From: Crotalaria pallida
Taxonomy: Eukaryota; Streptophyta; Magnoliopsida; Fabales; Fabaceae
Assembly (NCBI GenBank): GCA_037953625.1
Contig: CM075651.1
Coordinates: 61,738,501-61,802,500 of the forward strand
Direction: 5' to 3'
DNA: 64,000 nt
The position numbers and the translations under genes are program-made. Shown here piece by piece: positions 35,500 through 48,500 of the stretch (positions are counted from its first letter, which is position 1; each line of letters starts with the position of its first letter). A model generated the notes under the pieces. That model was not told where the DNA came from. It ran no database searches and saw only the letters and a program-made list of their open reading frames with translations.

Positions 35500-36077
35500 T
35501 AGGTGTTTATTATAAATTTTAAAGATTGAGATTAAGAAAAAAAAATTAAGTTACTTTCCTCTTCTTCCTTTCTTTTAATTTTATAAATCTTTAATTAATA
35601 ATTAATGATTTATTTATTAATTAATAATTTAGTAATTTATTAACTAATAATTAATTATTTATTAATTAGTTATTAATAATTTATTAATTAATATTGTTTG
35701 TGAGATTAATATTATTCATCGATTTGGCTAAATTCTCACACGAAAAAAAATGACTTTGATAATCATAGATAAATATGATCCTACGTCCGTACATACCGGT
35801 TGAACATATTCCCCTTATGTGACATTTTGTTTTGTTGGTTTTGTTGCAATTTATTATAGGTGCAAGTACCCCAAGCATGAAAAAAGCATAAGCTAAATGA
35901 AGGGAGGGAGGAAGACATATGATATAAAAGATCATATTTTTTTTATCGACAAAAAGAGAAATATTATAAAAGAGTACTAGGTGTACTCAAACCATAGTGA
36001 ATTATTACAACCAGGTCATGCAATGCCTGTAACATGAGTAATTCACAAGAGTGGGATTATTGTTTATCCACTCGTGT

Positions 36078-38225
36078 TGCCAAAAAATTAGATCTCTTTA
36101 CAAAGACATAAGACCATGTATGGAGGACTAACACTTGTCCAATATCAAAAGGTTAAGAAAGTTGCTGACCTAATGACAAGGGAGCACGCAACTGAAGCAC
36201 CAAAAAACGTTGATCATAATTATAATAATTCTAAGGTAGTGAATTTTTTTTCAAGAAGTTCTTACAAACGCGATATTTATAGGGGAAAATATTTTGAAAA
36301 ATGGGTTATTGTTGAATGTTGTAAGTTAAATAAAAATTAAAAAACAAATTCATAAGATTGCATGAAAAGAGAGTTTGTATAAGGTCCACATTCATTACGC
36401 CTATCAATGAATAAACAAGGTATTCACCCTATCACTATCTCAAATTGGTGATGCATGGATAGTAGGATGTGATGGATCATTCTAGTTAACGAAAGAGTTT
36501 AAATATATGCTACCATGAAGGAAGTTGAGGGTAGCTTTGGCAATAGAATGCTTGGGATGCCAAAATAAATAAACCAAAAACAAGAAATGAAAAAACGAAT
36601 CTAAGATATAACTAGGGAAAAATATACATGATTCATGGTTAAGTGTTTTTGTATAATGGAAAAGAAAATGACGACAAAACTAAAAGATAAGAGACAGAGA
36701 CAAACATGCATGCGCTACAACCAAAGAGGTAGATCAACCCTTAAACACCACAAAAGCACTTGCATGCTTGATAACTTCATAATCGATCAATCAAGAATAA
36801 AGAATAATAAATCTCTCAAGTGTATCAAATCATGAAAGTTTTATTATATCAAGTAATTGAGTACAATAAAGAGAGGTCGTATGCATCCATGGAAGGCCTT
36901 TCATATGGCTCCATTATTCTCCTGCTATAACTATTAATAACTATGCTCAATGAGGCTAATGATGTGAGAGTGGGATAATTGGTGAAGAGATGGAAGAGAA
37001 AATGGTAGATTTTGTAGTGAGGTGACTTCGAAAGGAAGGTTAGTATAGCATGGAACTTTATGGGATTTGAAATTTTAGGATTTTTTTTGTTTCATGCTGT
37101 CCCACACTCCATTATGTTGTTCCTGCTACTCTCACATTCTTCCTTCATTTTCTTTTTATTGATCTTCGTTGTAATCTAGACATGGAAAAAAAAAAGTTTT
37201 ATGCATGAATTTAATGAATACTTGGTCCCATGTTGGTGTGTATCAATTAGATGTGTTTTTCGTATGTGTTATTTGGTTTTAGTGGTGGCTCTGTGATTTC
37301 TTATGGATGTAATCATTAAAGAATGAAGAACATAAGCCATATGAAAGAACGGGAAGGCCTGGGATTAAGAAGATCATGTTGACATGAGTTATTTGACAAA
37401 GTTGGATTCCTATATGCCCACCCAATTGACAAAAAAAAAAAAGATCTATGCAAAGTTGTTAAACCATGTGTGTGGGTTGTCGTTTGCCAAATGCCAAAAG
37501 ATTAAGGAAGTTGGTGATCCAATGATAAGGGAGTCAGCAATCGAAGCACATGTGAACGGCTATAACAATACTAAGATAGTGAAATTCTTTGTCGAATAAG
37601 TTATGACCAGAACAATATTTATGGTTGTGAATTTTTGAAAAATAGGTTATTATTAAATGTTTTACTTTAGTTAGAAAACATAAATGAAACCATAAGATAG
37701 GTTGAAATGTTACTTATCCCTATAATCATTATGTCTAGCCTTGAATTGATTTGGTATTCATCATTATCAATATCTCAAATCGAAAATGGATAACTCTAGT
37801 TAAGGAAATACTTCAAATGGATGCTACTTCAAAGGAAGTTAGGGGTGGTTTTGTTAATGGAATACTAGAGATGGCAACAGAAATAAAACAAAAACAAGAA
37901 ATTTAAACTAATCTAAGATGCAACTAAGGAAAATATGCATGATTTATGTTTTTGTTTGTATTTTTGTATAATGGAAATGAAAATAATGACAAAACTAAAT
38001 GATAAAGGGGATATAGAGGGGAACAATATAAAGGTTATAAGCCCTTGAATGCGCAAGAGCACTTGCATTCTTTATAAGTTCAAAATAGGCTCACTCAAAA
38101 AAAAAGTTAAAAATCTAAAGTTTATCATGTTATAAAAATTGTATTAATGATTGAGTGCTAATTATAGAGGTTGTCTATGGGAGGCCTTTTATAATTATGC
38201 TCGATGAGGCTAATGATGAGAGTAA
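36078..38225. repeat. Two diverged copies of a long intergenic direct repeat
   Basis: About 36078-36960 and 37423-38225 share a chain of blocks in the same order: AGATCT..T.CAAAG, AAAAG.TTAAG.AAGTTG.TGA.C, GTATTCA.C, ATGCTAC, TTTTTGTATAATGGAAA, AAGAGCACTTGCAT and AGGCCTTTTA. Open frames in the two copies (36116-36340, 37384-37599) are related to each other but short, and I recognise no protein family. It may be a decayed tandem duplication of a gene fragment or transposon. From 38726 to 39574 I see nothing else. Confidence 0.55.
36966..37086. repeat. Partial duplicate of the HUA2-like promoter/leader
   Basis: The string AATTGGTGAAGAGATGGAAG...GATTTTGTAGT...AAAGGAAGGTTAGTATAGC...GGATTTTTT follows, with two small gaps, the HUA2-like upstream region 34110-34266 (AATTGGTGAAGCGGTGGAAG...GATGTTGTAGT...AAAGGAAGGTGAGTATGGC). 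It lies about 2.8 kb further upstream of that gene. Confidence 0.55.
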
Positions 38226-39574
38226 CTCTTCATGAAGGTGGTAGTTTTAGAAAGGCAAGGAGTGAATGAATTATGAGTCATGATGGCTATGTATTTTATG
38301 GAAAATTGATTTTAAGCGTTCATTTCTTGATTCTTCATGGTTTTATTGCTTCCATTCCTCTCCCTTGCATTCACCAACTTAATGGGCTAAAGTTGGTCCA
38401 ATGAAATAAACATGGCTTGCACATAAGGTAACCCTTATTACAACTAATTTAACTTAACAAAATATATTATACCATAATCCAATTTGGTATGGAGTTGGCA
38501 TGCATATAATGGAGTAGTAAAAATGCTCCTTATTTGGCTTAACTCATGATGTCCTTTGGCAACTCCTTTTTGAGGTCTTGTTGCACTTTGAATGGCCTTA
38601 ACTTGCTTTTTCTCCTTCACCTTTCTCATTGTTGTTCTCATCCTCCATTTCCATGCATCCCTTTTTCCTTGATTTTGTGATGCCCTCATCAATGCTTCAT
38701 TAATGTATAAATCATCATTTGTCAAGCTTTAGTTCTTTTTTCAATTCCCTGAACTGTTGAATAAGCACCCTTGAATTTTTTATCGCATATTCAGCTCATG
38801 TTACTATTGCTACCATTGTTTTCGTGATCTATCTAGTTGGCTTCATTAGACCTTATATATTTATGTACAACAGAATCTCGATTTAATGGATCTCTCAATT
38901 TGAAAAATCAAAATAAGATGATTAAACCATTTATTCTAACATTAACATTATTGGGAATCAAATTGACCATCTAGACTAAATTTCACTAATCAATAACTTG
39001 TTGTTTTACTTAATCCATTCTATATTTATTCTTTAATGCACTAATTTTATCATAGGCTCATCATTACCATTATCATTATATCATTATGTAGTAAATGATC
39101 AATCAATCATCATAGATTTAATATGACACCGAATTGCATTTGAAACTTTTTTTAATGTCAGTAAATGAAACATAAAATGGACCAATTCACCACAAACTTC
39201 AAATATTGCTTCAAAATTACAAAGGTGGTGTTCTTACATATATGGCCCGTTTCACTATAACATTTGATGGTAATGTGCTCCTTCATATAATGAAAATTTC
39301 AAGGGGGAAGAAGAATCTACGGGACCAACTCCTATTATTTTACAAAGATTACTTTTCTTTCCTCATACTAATACAAAGATTTGTGGCTCAAGTGAAAATC
39401 CATATAATCTAATGAAAATAAAAATCAAAAGAAAAATTTAATAGCAATTGTGAAACCTACCCTGCCTTTTTTAGCTATCAGAATCAATACAATATGGATG
39501 CTACTAAAATTACACAAGGGGGATGAGGTGGATTTACATCTAAACATGGGAAGTTAAGCTGCACGACAAGAGGA

Positions 39575-42500
39575 CTAACTATAATCATGCAAAAATTGGA
39601 AGGCTGGATTCTCAAGAAGTTCCACCGGAGGTTTTACTTTTGGAATGGTCTTCTCTTTAAGGGAACTAGAAATTTCTTCAACTACAATAGGAATACTGCA
39701 GTTGGAAAACAGCGAAGGGTGATTGCTTTAGTTTTTCAGTTAAAATAAAACTTATTGTATCTGCATGTATGTGTGTGTACCACATCGACGAAGTTTACCT
39801 TGAATTGTCTTCCAACAAGAAGGATTTGTTATCATCTTCTTCATCATCAGTCATTAGGAACTTCAAGCTAGTAGTGACCTGCAAAAGTAAATGGAAGTAA
39901 TTAATGAATATTTAGATAACAAAGTAAATGCTGAGAAGAATGAGTATTAACTTACATCTGCTGATACACTTTGCATACTGTCATTGTCATCTTGATAAAG
40001 TGTACATATTCTATAAAGCTGATGAGCACTCAAGACCTGAATTCAGCATATGTAGACGTTACAGTGAGAAAAACATTAAACCCGATTGTTAAGGATGCTT
40101 TATTTGATAGAGTTGAATGATGTTATTTGATCCATGAAGATCATCTATTGAGGACAAGATTAGATTGTTATTTGTGTTATAAATGCTTGATAATCTAAAG
40201 TGCATCTTTTATTCAACAATTCAAAGTATTAAAAAGGGAAATTTATCTTCTACCCAACAAAATGAAAAAGAAAATAAATGCTCATGTTTTTTTTTAATGT
40301 AGAAGGCCGGGAGCCTTGGCACAGTTGTTAAATTTATTGTCATGTGACATTGAGGTCATTAGTTTGAGTCGTGGAATCAACCTTCAACAAATTCAAGGTA
40401 AGGTTGCCTACTACAGACCCACACATTGGATCTGATCCTTCCTTAAACCAAATTTACACATTATTAATATTTTTTTATATATATAGAGTTTTACAAAAAA
40501 CATTCAAGTCAAGGATCCCTTTTAGCTTTATAATGAATTAATTAATGTTGGTGGTCTAGGGGTTAGTTAGCTATTCACATTTATAAGTATGTTTGGCATT
40601 CATAATCATAGTTTTCGCTATCAATCACTCATGTTAGAAGAAAAGACTTACGGGGCAGAGGTCATTTGTAAGATCATCATAGGATAATCCATCCTTCTGC
40701 CGCACAACCTGGAGGAATAATTGTGTCCAAGTTAAAACAAGTTGAGAAATGGGTAGTGGGGATTAAGGAAACTTCTTGAAGTGCACTTTAATGTCGTCGT
40801 ATATTAATATAAATATTAGGTGAGGAAATATCCTTTCATTTGGTATCTTACTTATAATCTTTTTGAGGAAAGAGAAGATTGAATATCTAGAACAAAATCT
40901 TAATCAATTAGCTTATTTATATCTAGGGTGATATAACAAATTAAGGAGAAAGTTAAATATGTTTAAAGAAATAGCAATAAAATAAATTATTAGACATTCT
41001 AGTTGATGTCTTTCATATAAAGCAAAAGATTTTACATCAAAAGTAATAGGCGTACCAAGAATCTAACTGCTTGCGTTGCGTGTTTAAGTTCATCCAATGA
41101 TGAGCCAACATACTACAACAAAGAAGTTATTAGTCAAGTAAGAATTAAATCATGTTTAGATATGGTGACTAATGTGAATACACATAGGAAAGTTAGAAAA
41201 GGCTAAATATATTTTGTCACTAATTAGAGTATATAGAGAGTGTACTGTCTCTGTTGCTTCGCTGCACCATAGCTCTAGTTCAGCCAACCCTGCTTTTACA
41301 TGTTCTCCGTTGTTGAGGGTGCAACATTCTTGATGTAAAAGAAGGCTAGAGAACACAACATTTCCAATCAACAATCAACTGAAATACCTTTAATTAGATT
41401 GTTACTATAAAAAGGGCCTAGATAAACGAGGTAACTTACCTATTGAAGATTTCCACATTGATGTATTGAAAAGTCTGGCTAAATATCTTTTGAACTAGAA
41501 TAGGATGTACCTAAAACAAAGCTTAAATTAGTTTCCTCTTTAACAAAGAAAAGGACTACAAAGGCAAAGGGTGGGGGCCGGTATTCACTATACAACCAAA
41601 CCTTCACATACATAATTTTCTTTCAAAATCTTGAGAAATCTATTAAGACATTCAATAATGTTGAGCCAAGGACCATCTGGTTGGTTGTTATCCTGTGATG
41701 TTTTGTGTGCCTGAAGTCATAATAACATGTGAGTGAAAAAAAAACATACTTACACATGTAGTCATCTAGATGTAGATTGACTGCACTTCGAGGTAAGTAA
41801 CCATCCATGCCCTCCTCTCCCTCCAAAAAAATTGAAAAGGAAGGAAAAAAGAAAGGAAATCACCAATATTTCACAAATGAAACAACTAAAATCTAAAACA
41901 AAGTGTCCTATGTTGGTAACTCAAATGGCAAGAGATGAGAACTTGATTGGGTAGATTTCCCTAGATTAGAACATAAAGAGGTCAAGTGTGGCTAAGAAAA
42001 GATTACCACTAATACACCTATAACACTGCTCCTATAAGCATACACACACACACCCCATGGTTTCATACACATGGAAACACATAAGATATTTTATTGTGAA
42101 ATCATACATAGTAACCAGACCTGGGTGAAAGAAGAAAGAAGAGGTAATAAGTCTTTCTTCAAATTTTCTCTAATAATCCCGTAAATCTTTTCCACGTAAG
42201 CTGCAAGTTGCTGCTTGAAAAGCAAAGCTGGATACTTGGCATCGACTTGATGTACTACATCCATTGCATTACTGGAAAGACTATTGGAAGAGCGAAAACC
42301 CTGATGAAATACATAGCATTGCATATTGAGTTTAATGGCAATATCAATATTTATAATCATTATATATAATATGAGGTACAAATGTGTAATAGATATTTAT
42401 TAGGGATGAAAGATGAATGGAAACATTGAGTGACAACATTTTCCCTAAATTAAGTAAAACCAATTTTTTTTAACAATAATCCTTGACAACTTTTGGACAA

Positions 42501-45500
42501 CTTTGATTTCTATAAAACACAACACGCTTATTTTGTTACAAAAAGTAAAATTATGTGGATATTATTGGTTGCACAAGTAACAATGCATCAAGTAAAATCC
42601 CACTACTTATAAGCATATAGTTAAAATATAACAATCCATATATGATAATTTTAAAGGATAAACATAACCTCCTTTTTTGTCACTTAAATTCACACAATTT
42701 TGGACCACAAAATTATCTTAGATCAAGAAAATTTTCTTTGGCATAAAACAAGATGTATATAATAAAAGATGATTAAATTATCTACTTGACGAATTTCATA
42801 TTAAGATAACAATTCAACTTTATTTTTTTCTTTCATTTTCATTGTTTTTTATTGCTAACTTAGTTAAGAAACTAACATTCAATGAGGTAAATATGTATAT
42901 AAAAAACATGTTGCTAATTATAAGGAGATAGTCCATCCTACTGATAACCTACAAATATTGATTACACATTCTAGAAAACATTGCACATGCCAATTAATTC
43001 GACAACAAAGTAAAATATTCATCTTCTAAACATTCATATATGCCAGTCATATATTGATGTGAATGTGACAGAAAAGTTCACATGGATCTAATATTGAACA
43101 CATAATAGATTAGACTGTTATTAATTAAATTAATACTTGTGTCATCCTCCCAAAAAATGATGTTGGAGTGGGTGGCTTCCGAGTCGAAGGTACTCTTAGA
43201 CATCGTTGAAGATGGAACAACAAAGAAGATGTGTTGGATAACCAATAAGCAATACTATCATTATTATTTGAGTCCTGCAATGTTATAATGTAATTATACC
43301 ATGTGAGAATTTGATGGACAACACCCTTTTTTAAACATGACAAAGTAGAGTAATACTATCATTATTATTTGAGTCCTGCAATGTTATAATGTAATTATAC
43401 CATGTGAGAATTTGATGGACAACACCCTTTTTTAAACATGACAAAGTAGAGTATTTGAGATTTTTTTTATAAAAAAAATTAAACTACATTTTAATAGATG
43501 AACAAAGATCATTTGAAGCATCAATAGGATTGAAGTAAATAGTAGGACCAGGGGTGTTTAGGGAATGGTTTTGATCGATTTTAAGGCAAATAGTCATTTA
43601 ATCTGGACAATGAATCAAGTTTCTATTGGTTTCGGATTGGATTGATTTTAATATCAAAATTGAACCAATCTATTTTGATTGAATGATTCAGATTTTAACC
43701 AATAAAAAAATGAGTGCAAATTACATCAACCAAACTTGAAATAAAATTTCAAGCTCCACATCTTTCTTAAGTTCATATAATCCACTCTTAAGGTTATACA
43801 ATCTTCTCATTTAATATTTTATTTTTCTAAGCTTATCTTCTCATTTAATAATATTCTTTTCTTTATATGTAAAATTATACATTTCCAAAAAATACTTTCA
43901 GAAGAAGGATATTTTTAGGGAAAAATAGCACGAGATTCAGATGGTATTAGCAAAAGCATGTAGTGTCAATAACATTCAATGCAATCATTTCACAAAATAG
44001 GCATAGGTCTATATAGGCAAAACCTAGTTTAGTCCATCCTATTTCCATGCCTACTCTAATTTGCCTATTGACTTCCTCTCATAATTACTTAAAGGGTTAT
44101 TATTTTGTTTGCCCATGGACACATAATTAAGATGCCCAAAAAAATTATTTTCATGGAGAAGTGGTGTTTCAAATACGATATATTTAGTTGGCTTAATTAT
44201 GTCACAAGTCCCGGGGTACTTTTGTCAGATACCCTTTATTCTTCTTTTTTTTCAATGTCAGAGCCCCCAAAGATACTTCTGGGTTTGTCATATACCCTTA
44301 TTATCAATTTTGGCTAATTTTCTTGACATGTAACATCAGAATCTTAGTAAGACGCATGAGGTTGGTCATGTGGTGCCGCGTGATGTCACATGGGCAAAGA
44401 CGACTTCTCTCTTCAATCCTTTGTTTTTATTTTTTTATTTAACTAAAAATATAAAAATATTAAGTTTTTTTTAGTTTTTTTAATTTAAAAAAAGGGATCT
44501 TCGCCCACAGGGCACCATATGCCTAAACTGTAACATCCCGAATTTTAATTCCAAGAATAATTAGAATAATAATAAGATTAGAAAAATGATAATTATGCTA
44601 AATAGGATTTAAGGTGATGCATTAGGATCCCTTTGAGTGCCATGAAGGAGTTAGGAAGCATTAGAGTTAGGAAGCATTAGAATCGGATGGGAGATCGAAA
44701 GATGTTAGAAACGATTTTTTCAAAGACCATATATTAGGAAATTAGAAATAAAATATTTACAACACTAAACACAAATTCAACTGTTGGATGTGAAGTTGGG
44801 AGTCTTAATAAGCTTGCTTTCAAATTTGAGCAAGATCCGACGGGTAACGAAGGAGATATGACCCTTTGAATTTCAAAGGAATGAAAAACTGAACTGCTTA
44901 ATCGATTAACCACCAAGGGGTTAATCGATTAAGACCTGTCAGAGTGTAAAAATAAAAAGCAAAATTTCACGGGTTAATCGATTAACCATAGGCTTAATCG
45001 ATTAAGACGTGTCTGATGAGAATAAAAAATAAAAGGAATCAAATGGGAGTAAACGTGTATACTTCCTCCCCAAGTCTTAGGAGCTTGTCTTCTCCAAGAA
45101 GCTTACTCCATAGCCAAGCTTCTAAGATTCCTCTTGCAAGAACACATCCCCAAAGTCTCTCTACCTCACTCAAATCTTCATCTTCTTCATGTTCTTCATC
45201 ACCATGGAGTTCTCTTTTCTCTCTAATATCCCATAGTTCCCAATAGACAAGAGAGAACCCATAACCTCCATCTTCTTCATTATTGGACACCATTTCTACA
45301 CATTGGTTGGTAGCTCTCATTGGGATGCAAGCTAAGATCAAACGGTTGAGGATCTATGGATTCAAAGGAAAAGGAAAAGAGCGTAAGGGCTTAAGGTTCT
45401 ATCTTCCTATCTCTCTTTGAGGTAAGGAGGTGGTATTACCTTTACTTAGGGAATGAGTTCTAGAGTGACTATAGTGATAGCTAAGGGTAGAGGAATAGAT

Positions 45501-48500
45501 ATGATAATGAACCTTAGGGTAGTTGATATTACTAAAAAGTGAGTATTTAAGTGCAGGAGAAAGAACCCACTCTTATTTTTATGAAAATATGTGTATGTGT
45601 ATATAATAAAAAAAATGGATAAATGATTAATTAGATAGTAAGTTAGGAAACAATAAGAGTAACAGAGTCGATAACTAATAAAGAGAAGGCAAAACTATTA
45701 GATTGGTCCTGTAAGTTATTTTTTGTTGCGATTTCGTCCCTTAACTTTTTTTCGTTTCAAATAAATCCGGAAGTTTGTAACTTGTTTCAAATAAATCCTT
45801 CCGTCCAATTCTATTTTAACACAGTTAATGAGAGCCTCCTACGTGGCAACCAATGGTCTTACAAGGCTAAAAATCAACGTTACACCCCAAAACGATGTCG
45901 TATGAGACCAAAATAGAAGCTTATTGGGCCATCCTTAACTGTTTTGGTTTTCTCTTTTGGTCTCATATGACATCATTTTGGGGGTGTAATGTTGAGTTTT
46001 AGCCACGTAAGACCAATGGTTGCCACATAGGAGGCTCCCATTAACCGTGTTAAGACAAAATTGGATGGAAGGATTTATTTGAACAAGTTACAAACTTACG
46101 GATTTATTTGAAACGAAAAAAAGTTAAGGAACGAAATCACAACCAAAAAATAACTTACAGGACCAATATGGTAGTTTTGGCTAAAGAAAATAAAAGAGAA
46201 ATAAGGATAACTAATAAAGTGAGAATAATGGAAAGAAATTGAAACTAAGAAAGTGAGATATAAGAATATGAAAGAAAATGTGAAATAAAAAAGTGAAACC
46301 CAATTAGATGAGTAATAAATGTATGAGGCACCCTTACGGAGGGTGAACTACTCGGATAGAAGTCGGGTATGAGGCACCCTTACGGAGGGTGAATTAATCA
46401 GATAAATAGAAGGCGGGTATGAGGCACCCTTACAGGGGGTGAAGTATTCGGATAGATAGAAGGCGGGTATGAGGCACCCTTATGGAGGTTGAAGTACTCG
46501 GTTAGTGTGTCGGATGTGGGATAGTAGAAAGTGAACTAGTTGAGTAGGAAATAGAAGAAATAATGGAATTAATAATTAGCCACATATAATGAGAAAGGAA
46601 ATCAGAGCATGAGGTGAGAGATAATTTAAGGAATAAAAGATTTGCAAACAGATATAGGGGATATTGTACTGATAGAGCATAATGGTGTGTTAGGGTCGAG
46701 GAAGAATTAATAATGTATTACCTTAGTTTATTGCCATACCTTTGTAGAATATATTTTTCTAAGTTACGTGTAATGCTACCCTTCTTGTATTTTTTTTAGG
46801 TACGAGACCACCATTGCTTTTGTCAAGGCCGAGCATGAACACATTCCCCTAATGGGAGTGTAAGACATTAAGAAAAGCTTAAACCTTGTTCTGGGCCACC
46901 TTTGTTAAAATCAGACACATGTAAAATGTAATGATTGAAATATGTAAATAATATCTCTTGGGGCTGTGGCCCAGGACTCACTACGTGAAGAGGGCAGTTT
47001 CGGAGAAATGTAAGGACCATGATGCACTTATACTCTTAAACAAATACTTTCTAATTTACATATGTAGTTTATCTGTTCTATTGTCTAGAAAATGTTTAAT
47101 ACATGTTAAGCAAGAAAAATTAAATTTTGGAAAGTCCGAAAAACAGAAGAAACTCCGTCGAATTTTTGTTAAGAATTTTGTAAGTAATTAACTAACTAAT
47201 CATTATTAAGGGTAATAATTAGTGAGGGTATCACATAAACTCCTGCGTCTGATCAGGATTCCGATGTCACATGTCAGCAAAATTGGCCAGAATTGATAGT
47301 AAGGGTATATGACAAACCCAGTTCGGGGAGTCAGACATTGAAAAAAAGAATAAGGGTATCTACCAAAAGTACCCGAAACTTTAGGGACTTGTGACATAAT
47401 TAAGCCTATTTAGTTTTCCCCACAAAAGCAGCTTTTTTAGGTATCGTAAACATGTGCTCATACACGCACATTATAAATAGGCTAGGCAACTACAATCGAT
47501 AAAAAATAATTGAAAAAATAGGCAACTACAACTTATTTTTTGCCCTAAAATATTTAATTTTCATAGTTTTTTTTTTTAAAAAAAAGCCAAAATCTTTTAT
47601 GAACCTTTTAATAGGCAAACACTAAATATAACAAGGCTTACATGAGAAGTTACCTCTATTGCAGAACCAATAAGTTGAATAAGATGATCAAATATACTAG
47701 TCTTTTCTGCTTCAAAAGTTTTCCAATGTAGTAGAGAATTATAAATGGTGAACGCTGCAACAGGTTTTCCTTCAGAGAACCCAAGATCTTTTGTCACACA
47801 TTTGAAAAGAGCATCTATACTCTCCTACACCCAGAGAAAGCAAAAAAAAAAATATGACTTAATGTTGTGCAAGTAAATGCAAATTAAATACATTAAAAAA
47901 ACAACATTTGTTATGCAAGAGCAAAAGCAACATTTGTTCTGCAAAAGCATACTTGTTGCCTCTCCATTTGAGATCTCCTCATTGACTCGGAACCAAATGG
48001 TTTTGCTGGTATAGAACTCGGCGGTGCCTATAGAAGGAAGACTTTTCTTCAAAACCGTGAGAAAACAAAAGGTTGAATTCTTTCTTTAAGAGTACAAAGA
48101 TGATATATACATTACATGGAAAGTAATATGGCTTTCAAAACTGAAAACCGTTTATTACCTGATGACCATTCTCCAAAGGCTGCAATAGCAACACCAGGAA
48201 AATGCATTAATATAATCTCATACAAGGTAAACAAGCACTATAACAGTATAAGATTCTTGATATCCGCAATTAATTATTCACATTACTCATTAACTATTTT
48301 TAACTAAATATTTTAATGTGGCCTTAAATATATGGGTGCAGAAAAATAAGAAAATATTTACATAGGGCTAGACTTAAATAAGAAATTATTTAATAGGCAA
48401 TAGTTTTGAAAAATTTCAATTAAAAGAAATTAGTGGGATTGGGAATGGACAATTGTGAATAAAAACAACCTTAACTAATGAAACAATGTGTTTGTGTATT

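Larger units (their letters stand above)
44529..47235. repeat. Solo LTR, 2.7 kb, inside the Mutator-like element
   Basis: Starts TGTAACATCCCG and ends TATCACA (TG...CA). A 5-bp duplication TAAAC stands on each side (44524-44528, 47236-47240). No gag or pol is seen. A single LTR with an intact duplication is what LTR-LTR recombination leaves. The long TGTAACATCC-type LTR suits a large legume Gypsy family; that is inference. Confidence 0.85.
44190..47406. mobile_element. Mutator-like element in myosin intron 31
   Basis: Terminal inverted repeats of about 170 bp (44190-44362 and 47239-47406), beginning GGCTTAATTATGTCACAAGT on both ends, are flanked by a perfect 9-bp duplication TATTTAGTT (44181-44189, 47407-47415). 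Long TIRs with a 9-bp duplication define Mutator-like elements. No transposase frame is present. Removing the LTR inserted at 44529-47235 leaves about 500 bp, so the original was a small non-autonomous element. Confidence 0.92.

Noticed and set aside
38444..38725. 93-residue minus-strand frame with a basic centre
   Set aside because: No recognisable motif, no splice or start support, and AT-rich surroundings.
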